In this document: positions 16,813 to 26,397 of the stretch, one piece after another
How the letters are laid out: each line of letters starts with the position of its first letter
Position numbering within the stretch: position 1 is the stretch's first letter
Origin: Pseudomonas taetrolens
Lineage (GTDB): Bacteria; Pseudomonadota; Gammaproteobacteria; Pseudomonadales; Pseudomonadaceae
Direction of reading: 5' to 3'
Assembly: GCF_900475285.1 (NCBI RefSeq)
Contig: NZ_LS483370.1
Span: 2,990,001-3,054,000, forward strand
Length of the DNA stretch: 64,000 bases
The notes under the pieces: generated by a model
Databases searched by the model: none
What the model saw: the letters and a program-made list of their open reading frames with translations, nothing else
Told to the model about the DNA's origin: nothing
Position numbers and translations under genes: made by a program

Positions 16813-18840
16813 ATGAGTGAAGGTCATCACGGTATTCCCGCGAACCCACGAGACTGGCCAAAAGCCTTGTTTTATGTGGCGTTGGCATTTTCGATCTTTC
16901 AAATCGTCACCGCTGCGTTCTCGCCGGTTTCGAGCCAGGTATTGCGGGCCATACACGTCGGTTTTTTGCTCTGGGTCGTATTTCTGAGTTACCCGGCTTA
17001 CGGACACACTCGTCCGTGGCAGCCATTGGCCTGGATACTCAGCCTGGCCGGGATTGCCACCGCGCTGTACCAATGGGTATTTGAAGGCGATCTGATCCAG
17101 CGCTCAGGCGACCTGACACCCGCCGATACGGTAATCGGCCTGATATTGATCGTCCTGGTGTTCGAGGCAGCCCGCCGGGTCATGGGCATTGCCCTGCCGA
17201 TCATCTGCGGCCTGTTCCTGGCCTATGGTTTGTTAGGGGAGCACCTGCCCGGTGATCTGGCGCACCGTGGGTATGGCTTCGATCAGATCATCAACCAGCT
17301 TTCGTTCGGCACCGAGGGGCTCTACGGAACCCCGACTTATGTATCCGCCACCTACATCTTTCTGTTCATCCTGTTTGGCGCCTTTCTCGAGCAGGCCGGA
17401 ATGATCAAGCTGTTCACAGACTTTGCCATGGGGCTGTTCGGCCACAAGCTGGGCGGGCCGGCCAAGGTGGCGGTCGTCTCGTCCGCGCTGATGGGAACCA
17501 TCACCGGTTCGGGTATTGCCAACGTGGTCACCACGGGGCAATTCACCATTCCCCTGATGAAACGCTTCGGCTATCGGGCCGCGTTTGCCGGAGGCGTAGA
17601 GGCCACTTCCAGCATGGGCAGCCAGTTGATGCCGCCGGTGATGGGCGCTGTCGCGTTCATCATGGCGGAAACCATCAACGTGCCGTTCGTTGAAATTGCC
17701 AAAGCGGCACTGATTCCCGCCCTCCTCTACTTCGGCTCGGTCTTCTGGATGGTTCATCTGGAGGCCAAGCGTTCCAACCTCAAAGGGTTATCCAAAGATC
17801 AATGCCCCAGCGCCCTGGGGGCTGTCAAGAAAAGCTGGTACTTGCTCATCCCCTTGCTCGTGCTGGTTTATCTGCTGTTTTCCGGGCGCACGCCCTTGTT
17901 CTCCGGGATGGTCGGACTGGCGCTCACGGCCATCGTGATCCTCGGCTCGGCAATCATCCTCAGGGTGTCGAACTTCGCCTTGCGCTGCGCCTTCTGGATC
18001 GCGTTGGGCGTGCTGTGCGTCGGCTTTTTCCAGCTGGGAATCGGTGTGATCTTTGCGGTCATCGCGGTATTGGTGGGCGTCTGCTGGTGCCTCAAAGGTG
18101 GCCGCGACACCCTGACTGTCTGCCTTTACGCACTGGTGGATGGTGCACGCCACGCCGTACCTGTAGGGATAGCCTGCGCGTTGGTCGGGATCATCATTGG
18201 CGTTGTGTCGTTGACCGGGGTGGCGTCGACTTTTGCGGGTTATATCCTGGCGATTGGCCGGGACAACCTGCTGCTGTCACTGATTTTGACGATGATCACC
18301 TGCCTGGTACTGGGCATGGGCATCCCGACTATTCCCAACTACATCATCACCAGTTCGATCGCCGCACCGGCGCTGCTGGAACTGGGCGTGCCGCTGATTG
18401 TGTCGCACATGTTCGTGTTCTATTTCGGCATCCTCGCTGACCTCACGCCTCCGGTCGCACTGGCCTGTTTTGCGGCCGCACCGATAGCCAAGGAGTCCGG
18501 TTTCAAGATCAGTCTATGGGCGGTGCGGATCGCCTTGGCAGGTTTTGTCATTCCGTTCATGGCCGTCTATAACCCGGCACTCATGTTGCAAGGTGACAAT
18601 CTGTGGATGACCGCCTACATGCTGGTCAAGACAACCCTGGCTGTCGGCCTGTGGGGCATGGCGTCTACCGGGTATCTGCAACAGAGCATGCCGATATGGG
18701 AGCGTCTGCTGAGTTTTAGTGCCGGGGCCATGCTGGTGGTGGCGCTACCGCTCACCGATGAAATCGGCTTCGTAATGGGCGCGATGATTATCGGGCACCA
18801 CATTTGGCGCTCTCGTCAGTCTCGCCTGGCCAACGCATGA
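16813..18840 (+). CDS. fused TRAP transporter permease (4TM + 12TM)
   Basis: A 675-residue inner-membrane protein joining the small (residues about 20-170) and large TRAP membrane subunits, as is usual for TAXI systems. Visible family motifs include GSGIANVVTTGQFTIPLMKR and the tail of the transport domain GMGIPTIPNYIITSS. It uses a sodium or proton gradient to import the ligand caught by the upstream binding protein. The stop overlaps the DUF1850 start by four bases (ATGA). Confidence 0.92.
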   Translation: MSEGHHGIPANPRDWPKALFYVALAFSIFQIVTAAFSPVSSQVLRAIHVGFLLWVVFLSYPAYGHTRPWQPLAWILSLAGIATALYQWVFEGDLIQRSGDLTPADTVIGLILIVLVFEAARRVMGIALPIICGLFLAYGLLGEHLPGDLAHRGYGFDQIINQLSFGTEGLYGTPTYVSATYIFLFILFGAFLEQAGMIKLFTDFAMGLFGHKLGGPAKVAVVSSALMGTITGSGIANVVTTGQFTIPLMKRFGYRAAFAGGVEATSSMGSQLMPPVMGAVAFIMAETINVPFVEIAKAALIPALLYFGSVFWMVHLEAKRSNLKGLSKDQCPSALGAVKKSWYLLIPLLVLVYLLFSGRTPLFSGMVGLALTAIVILGSAIILRVSNFALRCAFWIALGVLCVGFFQLGIGVIFAVIAVLVGVCWCLKGGRDTLTVCLYALVDGARHAVPVGIACALVGIIIGVVSLTGVASTFAGYILAIGRDNLLLSLILTMITCLVLGMGIPTIPNYIITSSIAAPALLELGVPLIVSHMFVFYFGILADLTPPVALACFAAAPIAKESGFKISLWAVRIALAGFVIPFMAVYNPALMLQGDNLWMTAYMLVKTTLAVGLWGMASTGYLQQSMPIWERLLSFSAGAMLVVALPLTDEIGFVMGAMIIGHHIWRSRQSRLANA

Positions 18841-19223
18841 TCGGCTTGTGCCTGGGCCTTGCAGGTGTTGTCTGGGCCCAACTCCCCGTTTCCAGCTTCA
18901 CGCTGGCGTGGAACCACACGGTCGAAAAAATCCGTTGGGAGGAAGACTACCGCGTCACTGAACAGGGCCTGGTGCTGGAACAGGCCCGGATTCGCGGAAG
19001 CGGCGCTGGCATGGAGATACCGCAGGATGCCCGACTGGAAAACGGCAGCTGGCACTACCAGCGTCAGTTGCCGCCGCTTCAGCCCCTAAGCCTGGGACGA
19101 GCGCCCGAGGCCGGTGACTACCAACTGTGCTTCGATGACGCGTGCCACTGGATGAGCCACTGGGTCGGACCACCCAATCGCCAGCAGGCGTTCATAGCGC
19201 TTTGGCCGTGCACCTCAGACTGA
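18837..19223 (+). CDS. DUF1850 family protein, third gene of the TAXI-TRAP operon
   Basis: A 128-residue protein with a short hydrophobic N-terminus (likely signal or anchor) and the DUF1850 pattern: SFTLAWNHTVEKIRWEEDY, then GSGAGMEIP and a paired-Cys end (CFDDACHWM). DUF1850 genes are found almost only after TAXI-TRAP permeases; their role is unsettled. Translation is coupled to the permease through the ATGA overlap, which fixes the start. Confidence 0.85.
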   Translation: MIGLCLGLAGVVWAQLPVSSFTLAWNHTVEKIRWEEDYRVTEQGLVLEQARIRGSGAGMEIPQDARLENGSWHYQRQLPPLQPLSLGRAPEAGDYQLCFDDACHWMSHWVGPPNRQQAFIALWPCTSD

Positions 19224-19317
19224 TACGGTCCGTGTCTCCCGTTTATTTGGCCAGCGGAATCCGCTGCGTATTTCAAGCTGATATCATTCAGGCATTTACC
19301 GTGCCGAGCAGAGAAAC

Positions 19318-19479
19318 ATGAATCGCCGCAAGAAAATCACGCAGCTATTGAAGGCTCACGCCAAAAAAGCGAGTGCCAAACTGGCCCCTGCGAGCAAGTC
19401 TAAATACATCAGCAAAGCTGACCGGTTGAAGCTGGCGGAAGAAGCAACTCCTGACGCCATCGTGCCGGCCGAGAGCTGA
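19318..19479 (+). CDS. DUF2986 small basic protein
   Basis: A 53-residue protein starting MNRRKKITQLLKAHAKKA and containing SKYISKADRLKLAEE, the conserved pattern of DUF2986. The family is widespread in gammaproteobacteria and has no known function; the lysine-rich first half suggests nucleic-acid or ribosome contact, which is a guess. It is monocistronic, with no strong ribosome binding site. Confidence 0.8.
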   Translation: MNRRKKITQLLKAHAKKASAKLAPASKSKYISKADRLKLAEEATPDAIVPAES

Positions 19480-19580
19480 TTTAGAAAAGCCTGGCGGCTT
19501 CGCGCCAGCGCCCTCCCCAAGCCTTTGACTTACGCTGCAAAACCTGCAAAATCGGCGGCTTTTTTCGACAGGAAGTCTCC

Positions 19581-20108
19581 ATGCAACGGATTGTAATTCT
19601 GGGTAATGGCGGTAGCGGAAAGTCTACCCTTGCGCGTGCCCTCGGTCAGCGTCTGGCCCTGCCCGTGGTGCACCTGGACACACTGTTCTGGGAGCCCGGT
19701 TGGGCCGAGCCTGACGCTGAACAGTTCCGCACGCGGGTCAGCGAAGCAATCGCAACCGACACATGGGTTTGTGAAGGCAACTATGCACGGCGCACCTTCG
19801 ACCTGCGCCTGCCCCGTGCCGACCTGATCATCTGGCTCGATACACAACGGCTTACCTGTATGACCCGCGTGGTGATGCGCAGTATCACTAACCACTCTCG
19901 CCCTGACCTTGCCGCAGGTTGTGCAGAAAAGTGGGACCGGGTCTTCCTTAAGTATGTATGGCGTTTCGATCGTGACTACCGCCCGGGCATCGAGGCGATA
20001 CGCTTGGCCATAGGCCCGCAGATTCCTGTCGTTCACTTGCGAGGCAACCGGGATGTCGCCGCATTTCTCGATAGCTTGCCTGTAACGTCTGAGGCCTGTC
20101 CTGGGTAG
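19581..20108 (+). CDS. P-loop kinase-like protein (FlaR/adenylate-kinase-like)
   Basis: A 175-residue P-loop protein with Walker A GNGGSGKST at residues 8-16, followed by HLDTLFWEPGW and VCEGNY. This is the pattern of proteins annotated as DNA topology modulation protein FlaR or AAA family ATPase, which are small nucleotide-kinase-like proteins of uncertain substrate. It stands alone, convergent with a methyltransferase gene. Confidence 0.8.
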   Translation: MQRIVILGNGGSGKSTLARALGQRLALPVVHLDTLFWEPGWAEPDAEQFRTRVSEAIATDTWVCEGNYARRTFDLRLPRADLIIWLDTQRLTCMTRVVMRSITNHSRPDLAAGCAEKWDRVFLKYVWRFDRDYRPGIEAIRLAIGPQIPVVHLRGNRDVAAFLDSLPVTSEACPG

Positions 20109-20133
20109 ACCCCGGCAGCCGACCCATTGTCTG

Positions 20134-20847
20134 TCAGACCTTGCAGGTCAGCCAGGCGCCCCAGAACAAACTGCTGAAAAACCGGGTCGCGTCGCCGAAT
20201 CCGGCTTCATGCAGCAGCTGTTGAACGGCGGCCTCGGAATGTGGAGGGTCGGCGCCCTGGAGAATCTTCCCGAGCCTGGCCTTCACTTCATCGGCGCTGG
20301 CACCCTGCTGCCGCCAACGTTGACCCCAGGCATCGAGCAACAGCGGCTGGCTGGCATAGGCGTATTGGTTGCCCGCCACCACCAGCGGCGCACCGGATTT
20401 CAGAAGTACCTGAATGGATTGCAGAAGCGCCCCCTTGGCCTCATCGCCCGGCACATGGTGGAGCACACCGATCAAGGTGGCCGCGTCATATCGCCGGTCT
20501 GCGGGCAGGTCATGAACATGGCCAAGCTGCATGTCCACGCGTGCAAGCAATCCGCTTGCCTTTAACTGCTGCGCTGCGGCTTCCAGCATCGGCTCGGAAG
20601 GGTCGACGGCCGTGAAACGCCAACCCGGTTCCAGCGCTGCCATCGCGATAATTTCTTGGGCCGTGCCTCCAGCGCCGACCACCAGAACATTGGCCGTGGG
20701 CACGTTGCCAAGGCTTGCCGCCAGCATGCATGCCGCCAACTCATGGCAGGCGTCATATCCCGCCAAGGCAATACGACTCTGCCTGGCGTACTCATTGGCC
20801 CGTGAGGCATCAAATTTTGATGAGGTGTGGGTAGAGGATGATTTCAA
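20134..20847 (-). CDS. class I SAM-dependent methyltransferase
   Basis: A 237-residue methyltransferase: motif I NVLVVGAGGTAQEI (about residue 55), acidic residue in FTAVDPSEPML, and GVLHHVPGDEA. It probably starts with TTG 20847, since AGGGAGA lies eight bases upstream and no suitable ATG follows. Close in layout to proteins of the Tam/UbiE type; the substrate is unknown. It is divergent from the SRPBCC gene. Confidence 0.78.
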   Translation of the reverse strand: MKSSSTHTSSKFDASRANEYARQSRIALAGYDACHELAACMLAASLGNVPTANVLVVGAGGTAQEIIAMAALEPGWRFTAVDPSEPMLEAAAQQLKASGLLARVDMQLGHVHDLPADRRYDAATLIGVLHHVPGDEAKGALLQSIQVLLKSGAPLVVAGNQYAYASQPLLLDAWGQRWRQQGASADEVKARLGKILQGADPPHSEAAVQQLLHEAGFGDATRFFSSLFWGAWLTCKV

Positions 20848-21088
20848 GAGGATTCTCCCTGTCGTCAGGCAACACTACGCCAGCCATTCAAATAATAAAA
20901 ATTCATTAAATTTATATAATGCATTCCGTAAAGGAATAAAAGCACAGCTCCGTGAGCCCTGCATTATTCGGCGGTTGACTATAATTGCTGGTTCAGTGAA
21001 GCGTTCCGATGCCAGCAGGCCGGGTAATGGCAGTGCGTGCGATCCGTCTGCCTGCCCTATTTTGTCGATCGCTCAAGAGGGCGGAGCA

Positions 21089-21574
21089 ATGTCTACAGAA
21101 CAAACCGCAAGCGCTGAGACTCATGACCTGATTATTTCCCGCGTGTTAAACGCGTCGCGTGCCGCGTTATGGCAAGCATGGTCCGAGCCGGAGCGGCTCA
21201 GGGAATGGTGGTGCCCCAAGCCCTGGACGACCGAGGTTCTCGCCTTTGACTTGCAGCCGGGTGGCGCTTTCCACACCCTCATGAGCGGCCCTGATGGCCA
21301 GACCAGTGATAACCCCGGCAGTTTCCTGCACGTCATTCCCCAATCGTGCCTGGTTGTCACCTCGATGCTGACCGCTGGATGGCGCCCTGCTACACCGTGG
21401 CTTGGGTTCACTGCAATTATTACGATGACCGACGAAGGCACTGGATGCCGTTACGACGTCAAGGTCATGCACCCCGATGATGCGACACGGGAGCGTCACG
21501 AAAAGATGGGCTTCTTTGAGGGCTGGAATTGCGTAATTGACCAGCTTGAAGCGTTTGCATCAAAGCCGCGTTGA
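21089..21574 (+). CDS. SRPBCC (AHSA1-type) domain protein
   Basis: A 161-residue START/SRPBCC-fold protein. The pattern ISRVLNASRAALWQAWSEPERLREWW and GGAFHTLMSGPDG is characteristic of the AHSA1 branch, and the C-terminal FFEGWNCVIDQLEAFA of polyketide-cyclase-like relatives. The frame is open far upstream, but ATG 21089 follows GGGCGGAG and gives the family N-terminus. Function unknown; such proteins bind small hydrophobic ligands. Confidence 0.82.
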   Translation: MSTEQTASAETHDLIISRVLNASRAALWQAWSEPERLREWWCPKPWTTEVLAFDLQPGGAFHTLMSGPDGQTSDNPGSFLHVIPQSCLVVTSMLTAGWRPATPWLGFTAIITMTDEGTGCRYDVKVMHPDDATRERHEKMGFFEGWNCVIDQLEAFASKPR

Positions 21575-21706
21575 CCCTGAATCAACGATTAACGCAGCAA
21601 CTCGACGAGATAAGCAGGTGCTCACGGATGGTTGCACCTGCTCTCTGACGGACTGAAATTCGACGTGTTCAACAGCATGTCCTCTCTGTCTCTTATCTGG
21701 ACAGGC

Positions 21707-21736
21707 TTGCACTATACATATGGATATCCGTATATT
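21707..21736 (+). promoter_or_regulatory. ars promoter and ArsR operator
   Basis: TTGCAC (21707-21712) and TATATT (21731-21736) make a plausible sigma-70 promoter with an 18-base spacer. Between and over them lies ATATGGATATCCGTAT (21718-21733), a palindrome with one mismatched pair. An AT-rich dyad over the promoter just before arsR is where ArsR represses; release by arsenite is known for the family. Confidence 0.65.
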
Positions 21737-21768
21737 CGGACAACCATATATATTGAGTCGCACCTCCC

Positions 21769-22116
21769 ATGCTAAACCCGGCCGCCCTCTTCAAATGCCT
21801 GTCTGACGAAACCCGTGCACGGGCCACTCTGCTCATTGCCCGTGAAGGTGAGCTATGCGTGTGTGAGCTGGTCTGCGCCCTGGACGATAGCCAGCCGAAA
21901 ATATCCCGCCATCTCGCTCAGCTCCGTGGGTGCGGGTTGCTGCTCGACCGTCGTCAGGGTCAGTGGGTGTACTACCGTCTCAATCCCGAATTGCCGGAAT
22001 GGGTACGGGCCGTGCTGCAGACAACCCTGAAGGCCAACGCCGAATGGCTGGAAGCCAACACGGTTCGGCTCAACGCAATGGGCGACCGCCCTCTTAACAC
22101 CACTGCCTGCTGCTGA
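21769..22116 (+). CDS. arsR: ArsR arsenite-responsive repressor
   Basis: A 115-residue ArsR/SmtB repressor with the metalloid-binding pair in [25 protein letters not shown]; the Cys-Val-Cys pattern in helix 3 is the As(III) site of E. coli-type ArsR. HTH follows immediately. First gene of the ars operon, 23 bases before arsB. Confidence 0.92.
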   Translation: MLNPAALFKCLSDETRARATLLIAREGELCVCELVCALDDSQPKISRHLAQLRGCGLLLDRRQGQWVYYRLNPELPEWVRAVLQTTLKANAEWLEANTVRLNAMGDRPLNTTACC

Positions 22117-22139
22117 TCCAGCGCCCGTCGAGACTTCTC

Positions 22140-23423
22140 ATGCTCATTGCATTCGCCATTTTTTTATTCACCCTGATATTGGTCATCTGGCAGCCCAAAG
22201 GCCTCGGTGTCGGCTGGAGTGCCTCGCTGGGCGCGGTGTTGGCACTGATTGCCGGCGTCGTGACCCTGGATGATATTCCGCTGGTGTGGAGCATTGTCTG
22301 GAACGCCACCGCCACGTTTATCGCCGTCATTATCATCAGCCTGCTACTCGACGAAGCCGGTTTTTTCCAATGGGCAGCCCTGCATGTGGCACGTTGGGCC
22401 AAGGGCGACGGGCGACGCCTGTTCATTTTCACCGTGCTGCTGGGTGCGGGTGTCAGCGCACTGTTCGCCAATGACGGCGCGGCTCTGATCCTGACCCCCA
22501 TCGTTATTTCGATATTACTCGCGTTACGCTTTTCTCCCGCCTCCACCTTGGCATTTGTCATGGCGGCCGGGTTTATTGCCGACACTGCCAGCCTGCCGCT
22601 GGTGGTATCGAACCTCGTCAACATCGTGTCGGCCGACTACTTTGGCCTGGGGTTCAGCGAGTACGCATCGATCATGGTGCCGGTCAACTTCGTTGCCGTG
22701 GGCGCCACACTGGTCGTGCTGTACGGGTTTTTCCGCCGTGATATCCCCCGGCACTATTCGCTGGACGACCTGCCGGATCCACGACTCGCCATACGCGATC
22801 CCCTGACCTTTTTCGTCGGCTGGCTTGTATTGATCCTGTTGCTGGTCGGGCTGTTCGCACTGGAGCCATTGGGCGTTCCGATCAGCGCCATTGCGGCGGT
22901 CTGCGCTGCCCTGTTGCTCGCTGTGGCAGGGCGCGGCCATGTCATTTCAACCCGCCGTGTACTGCGCGAGGCACCCTGGCAAGTTGTGACCTTCTCGCTG
23001 GGCATGTACCTGGTGGTCTACGGGCTGAAAAATGCCGGCCTCACCACCTATCTGACGCTGGCCCTGAACCATCTGGCCGCCTTCGGTATCTGGGGCGCCA
23101 CGCTGGGGACCGGCGTGATCATGGCCTTGCTCTCATCGGCCATGAACAACATGCCCGCGGTATTGCTGGGGGCACTGTCGATTCAAGCGAGTGATGCCAG
23201 CGGCGTGGTGCGTGAAGCCATGATCTACGCCAATGTCATTGGCTCTGATCTCGGCCCCAAAATCACCCCGATCGGTAGCCTGGCAACGCTGCTGTGGCTG
23301 CATGTTCTGGCGCGCAAGGGTATCCGCATTACCTGGGGTTACTACCTCAAGGTCGGCGTGATCCTGACCTTGCCGATTCTGCTCATCACCTTGTCTGCCC
23401 TGGCTTTGCGCCTGAGCATTTAA
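22140..23423 (+). CDS. arsB: ArsB arsenite efflux pump
   Basis: A 427-residue, twelve-helix arsenite/proton antiporter of the ArsB family. Typical are the N-terminal [16 protein letters not shown], the stretch [15 protein letters not shown] and [17 protein letters not shown]. It exports As(III) and Sb(III) from the cytoplasm. Located between arsR and arsC in the canonical order. Confidence 0.94.
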   Translation: MLIAFAIFLFTLILVIWQPKGLGVGWSASLGAVLALIAGVVTLDDIPLVWSIVWNATATFIAVIIISLLLDEAGFFQWAALHVARWAKGDGRRLFIFTVLLGAGVSALFANDGAALILTPIVISILLALRFSPASTLAFVMAAGFIADTASLPLVVSNLVNIVSADYFGLGFSEYASIMVPVNFVAVGATLVVLYGFFRRDIPRHYSLDDLPDPRLAIRDPLTFFVGWLVLILLLVGLFALEPLGVPISAIAAVCAALLLAVAGRGHVISTRRVLREAPWQVVTFSLGMYLVVYGLKNAGLTTYLTLALNHLAAFGIWGATLGTGVIMALLSSAMNNMPAVLLGALSIQASDASGVVREAMIYANVIGSDLGPKITPIGSLATLLWLHVLARKGIRITWGYYLKVGVILTLPILLITLSALALRLSI

Positions 23424-23451
23424 TTCCTGTACCTGGCAAAGAGTAAACACC

Positions 23452-23922
23452 ATGCGCGTTCTGTTTATGTGTACCGCCAATAGCTGCCGCAGCATTTTGT
23501 CCGAAGCGATGTTCAATCATCTCGCGCCAGAAGGCTTCCAGGCCGTCAGTTCCGGCAGTTTTCCCAAAGGCCAGGTGCTGCCACGCAGCCTGACCACGTT
23601 GCAAGAGGCCAGCATCGGCATCGAAGGGCTGAGCAGCAAAGGCAACGATGCTTTTCAGGACTGCCCGCCGGATATTGTAATTACCGTCTGCGGCAAGGCC
23701 GCCGGCGAAGCGTGCCCTGTGTACTTCGGCCCGGCACTCAAAGCCCACTGGGGGCTGGAAGATCCGTCTGAGGTGCAGGGCGACGAGGCCGCAGTCTCGG
23801 CGGCCTTTCACTCAACCCTGTCGCGTATCGAAACACGCTGCCGGGCATTCTTCGCCCTGCCCTTTGCCCAACTGGATCGCGCCGCCTTACAGCGGGAACT
23901 CGACCGCATCAGCACCTTGTAA
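23452..23922 (+). CDS. arsC: ArsC arsenate reductase (low-molecular-weight phosphatase type)
   Basis: A 156-residue arsenate reductase. The phosphate-loop C-x5-R motif is CTANSCRS at residues 7-14, with Cys7 as nucleophile and Arg13 binding the oxyanion. This fold uses thioredoxin- or mycothiol-like electron donors, unlike the glutaredoxin-linked ArsC of E. coli. Later cysteines (near DCPPDIVITVCGKAAGEAC) could supply the disulfide cascade. It makes As(III) for ArsB to export. Confidence 0.9.
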   Translation: MRVLFMCTANSCRSILSEAMFNHLAPEGFQAVSSGSFPKGQVLPRSLTTLQEASIGIEGLSSKGNDAFQDCPPDIVITVCGKAAGEACPVYFGPALKAHWGLEDPSEVQGDEAAVSAAFHSTLSRIETRCRAFFALPFAQLDRAALQRELDRISTL

Positions 23923-23934
23923 CCGGAGCCTGCC

Positions 23935-24621
23935 ATGCTGCCCAATCTCGACACCTCATTGATTCACCCCGAAACCCGTGACGGCGACGGCCCGCACAAA
24001 CCGCGAATCCTGCTGCTGTACGGCTCGACTCGCGAGCGCTCGTTCAGCCGCCTGCTGACCGAAGAAGCCGCCCGCTTGCTCGACCACCTGGGTGCCGAAA
24101 CACGGATCTTCAACCCCTCGGGCCTGCCGCTGCCGGATGACGCCCCCACCGACCACCCGAAAGTCCAGGAGCTGCTCGAACTGATGCAGTGGTCTGAGGG
24201 GCAGGTCTGGTGTTCACCGGAGCGCCATGGCTCCATGTCTGCCGTGTTCAAGGCGCAAATAGACTGGGTGCCGCTGGCGTTAGGCGCGATACGCCCGACC
24301 CAGGGAAAAACACTCGCGGTGATGCAGGTCAGCGGCGGCTCCCAGTCCTTTAACGTGGTGAACCAACTGCGCGTGCTGGGCCGCTGGATGCGGATGTTCA
24401 CGATCCCCAATCAGTCTTCCGTGCCGAAGGCCTATCTGGAATTTGACGAAGAGAACCGCATGAAACCCTCCGCACTGTACGACCGGGTGGTGGATGTCAT
24501 GGAAGAACTGGTGAAGTTCACCCTGTTGCTGCGGGATCGACCGGATCTGGTTGACCGGTATTCGGAGCGCAAGGAGTCAGCGGAAGAACTGACCCGGCGG
24601 GTCAATCAGCGTTCCATTTGA
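23935..24621 (+). CDS. arsH: ArsH NADPH-dependent FMN reductase
   Basis: A 228-residue flavoprotein of the ArsH family: [16 protein letters not shown] (FMN phosphate loop), [20 protein letters not shown] and [18 protein letters not shown]. ArsH oxidises trivalent methyl- and aryl-arsenicals. It starts 13 bases after arsC and ends the operon; a small hairpin follows. Confidence 0.93.
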   Translation: MLPNLDTSLIHPETRDGDGPHKPRILLLYGSTRERSFSRLLTEEAARLLDHLGAETRIFNPSGLPLPDDAPTDHPKVQELLELMQWSEGQVWCSPERHGSMSAVFKAQIDWVPLALGAIRPTQGKTLAVMQVSGGSQSFNVVNQLRVLGRWMRMFTIPNQSSVPKAYLEFDEENRMKPSALYDRVVDVMEELVKFTLLLRDRPDLVDRYSERKESAEELTRRVNQRSI

Positions 24622-24637
24622 ATGCGGAGAAGCGCTT

Positions 24638-24663
24638 GAGGGCATGATCACGAACCTGCCCTC
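24638..24663. terminator. hairpin between arsH and the convergent LysE gene
   Basis: GAGGGCA (24638-24644) and TGCCCTC (24657-24663) form a 7-bp stem with a 12-base loop, in the 60-base gap between convergent genes. There is no T tract; the terminator role is inferred from position. Confidence 0.4.
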
Positions 24664-24682
24664 CTGCCGCCGCGGAACCGAG

Positions 24683-25279
24683 CTATACCAGCATGGTCAG
24701 CCAGGCCGACGTCAGCAGCAGAACGGCCAATGCACGGTTCATGTGCCTGAATGCCCGTGGCGAACCAAAAGCCCGGGCACTGCCCACGCCGAGTAATGCC
24801 CAGAGCGTCATGCACGGCAACGAAACCAGTAGAAACACCAACGACAACATCGCCAGCCGCACGGTCTTGTCGCCGCCCCCGACAAACACGCTCGCCACCG
24901 CCACCGCCATCATCCAGACCTTGGGGTTGACCAATTGCAGGGTGGCGGCACCGAACACGCCAAGTCCCTCGCCACGCGAGGCGGCCGGCTCCAGGGATGG
25001 CGACGCGCTTTGAAATATCTGCCAGGCCAGCCAACTCAACCAAAGCACCCCGACCCAGGCCATCACCTGCTGCACCCGCGCAAAGCGCAGCAGTGTCTCG
25101 CCCATGCCGAGCCCTACGGCAAACACTATCAGCGCCGCCGCCAGGCATGCTGAAAAAATGATCGGCAAGGTGGCACTCAGTCCGCGCCGCGAACTGTGGC
25201 TCAACACCAGAATATTGGTCGGCCCCGGGGTAATCGAGGCGACGAATGCAAACAACAGAAAAGGCAGCAACGACTCCAC
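24683..25279 (-). CDS. LysE/RhtB-family amino-acid exporter
   Basis: A 198-residue protein with six predicted helices. The start FLLFAFVASITPGPTNILVL is the signature of LysE/RhtB exporters, and QLVNPKVWMMAV the mid-protein motif. The exported amino acid is unknown. It follows an AraC gene on the same strand, which probably controls it. Confidence 0.88.
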   Translation of the reverse strand: MESLLPFLLFAFVASITPGPTNILVLSHSSRRGLSATLPIIFSACLAAALIVFAVGLGMGETLLRFARVQQVMAWVGVLWLSWLAWQIFQSASPSLEPAASRGEGLGVFGAATLQLVNPKVWMMAVAVASVFVGGGDKTVRLAMLSLVFLLVSLPCMTLWALLGVGSARAFGSPRAFRHMNRALAVLLLTSAWLTMLV

Positions 25280-25386
25280 GGTTCAGACTCCCTGAAGGCG
25301 CAACAGCAGCGCAGGAATGATTGATGAAAACAGCATGGCATGACTCCTTGATCAAACAGGAAGCCATGGTCACGGATCAGCGGGAT

Positions 25387-26223
25387 TCAGTCTGGAAGGT
25401 TTGAGCAGCGCTTGCGGTAATCCGCTGGAGTAAGCTGATAAGCACGACGGAACCAGCGCCCCATATGGCTTTGATCAGCAAAACCGAGCGCACTGGCCAC
25501 CTGCGCGGGTGAACCACCCCGCGCCAGCAACTGCCGGGCCTTGGCCAGGCGCAGCTGGATCAGATACGCGTGAGGCGCCAAGCCAAAGGCGGCCTTGAAG
25601 GCCCGGGTCAAGCGAAAGCGATCAACACCACAGGCTTGGGCCACATCATCCAGCCCGATGTCCTCGTAGGCATGAGCATGCAGATAGTCACGCGCAACCT
25701 GAGCCACCAACGGCAGGCGCGGATCAACGCCCTGGCGTTTGCGCCAGTCAAGGTGACACGTCAGCGAACCCAGCAAGGCATCGAGCGCGCTCTGGCGCAC
25801 GATGCGCAAGTCACCTTCATGGAGCACCTGGAAGGCTTGATAAATGGCAGTGGCCAGGCCCGGGTCCTGGCTCAGGGTGTCGGCAAAGCCAGGCTGACTG
25901 TTGGCCGGAGCGTCTTCAAACAACGCGAACACCTCCCGCTCCAGCCAGCGCGGATCGAGATAAAGCATGGAGTAAGTGAACCCCTCGTCAGTCGGCGCAT
26001 GTCCGTCATGGATCTCCCCCGGCTCCAGCATGAATACCTTGCCCGGAGTACTGAGGTGACGAACCCGTCGGCAATTGAACTGCTGCACCCCCTGCTCGGT
26101 CACCCCCACCAGAAAGCTGTCATGCCAGTGCGGATCGTAGGCATGCCCCTGAAAATGAGCACGAATCGACTCAATCCCGGTATCGGCATCCTGGGAAAGC
26201 TCGATCCAGTTGCGCTTATCCAT
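25387..26223 (-). CDS. AraC-family regulator with cupin sensor domain
   Basis: A 278-residue regulator: N-terminal cupin-like AraC-binding domain (HWHDSFLVGVTEQGVQQF, LEPGEIHDGHAP) and a C-terminal double HTH (LDDVAQACGVDRFRLTRAFK and ASALGFADQSHMGRWFRRAY). This layout is the one usually found beside LysE-type exporters in pseudomonads. ATG 26223 is chosen over a TTG four codons upstream. Confidence 0.87.
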   Translation of the reverse strand: MDKRNWIELSQDADTGIESIRAHFQGHAYDPHWHDSFLVGVTEQGVQQFNCRRVRHLSTPGKVFMLEPGEIHDGHAPTDEGFTYSMLYLDPRWLEREVFALFEDAPANSQPGFADTLSQDPGLATAIYQAFQVLHEGDLRIVRQSALDALLGSLTCHLDWRKRQGVDPRLPLVAQVARDYLHAHAYEDIGLDDVAQACGVDRFRLTRAFKAAFGLAPHAYLIQLRLAKARQLLARGGSPAQVASALGFADQSHMGRWFRRAYQLTPADYRKRCSNLPD

Positions 26224-26397
26224 GGAAAGCTCCAAAGGCGATCGTTCAGCGTTGAAGTGGGCGAACCACTACGTTACCGCGCTTTGGAAAAAACCGTTTA
26301 GAAGATTTGTGCAGGTGCTGCGATTCTGAAAGGGAGATAGAAACCCTGGTGATGTGGTCAGTCCCCATTGCATGGCGCGTCCCTGCGCCAGGCCAAC

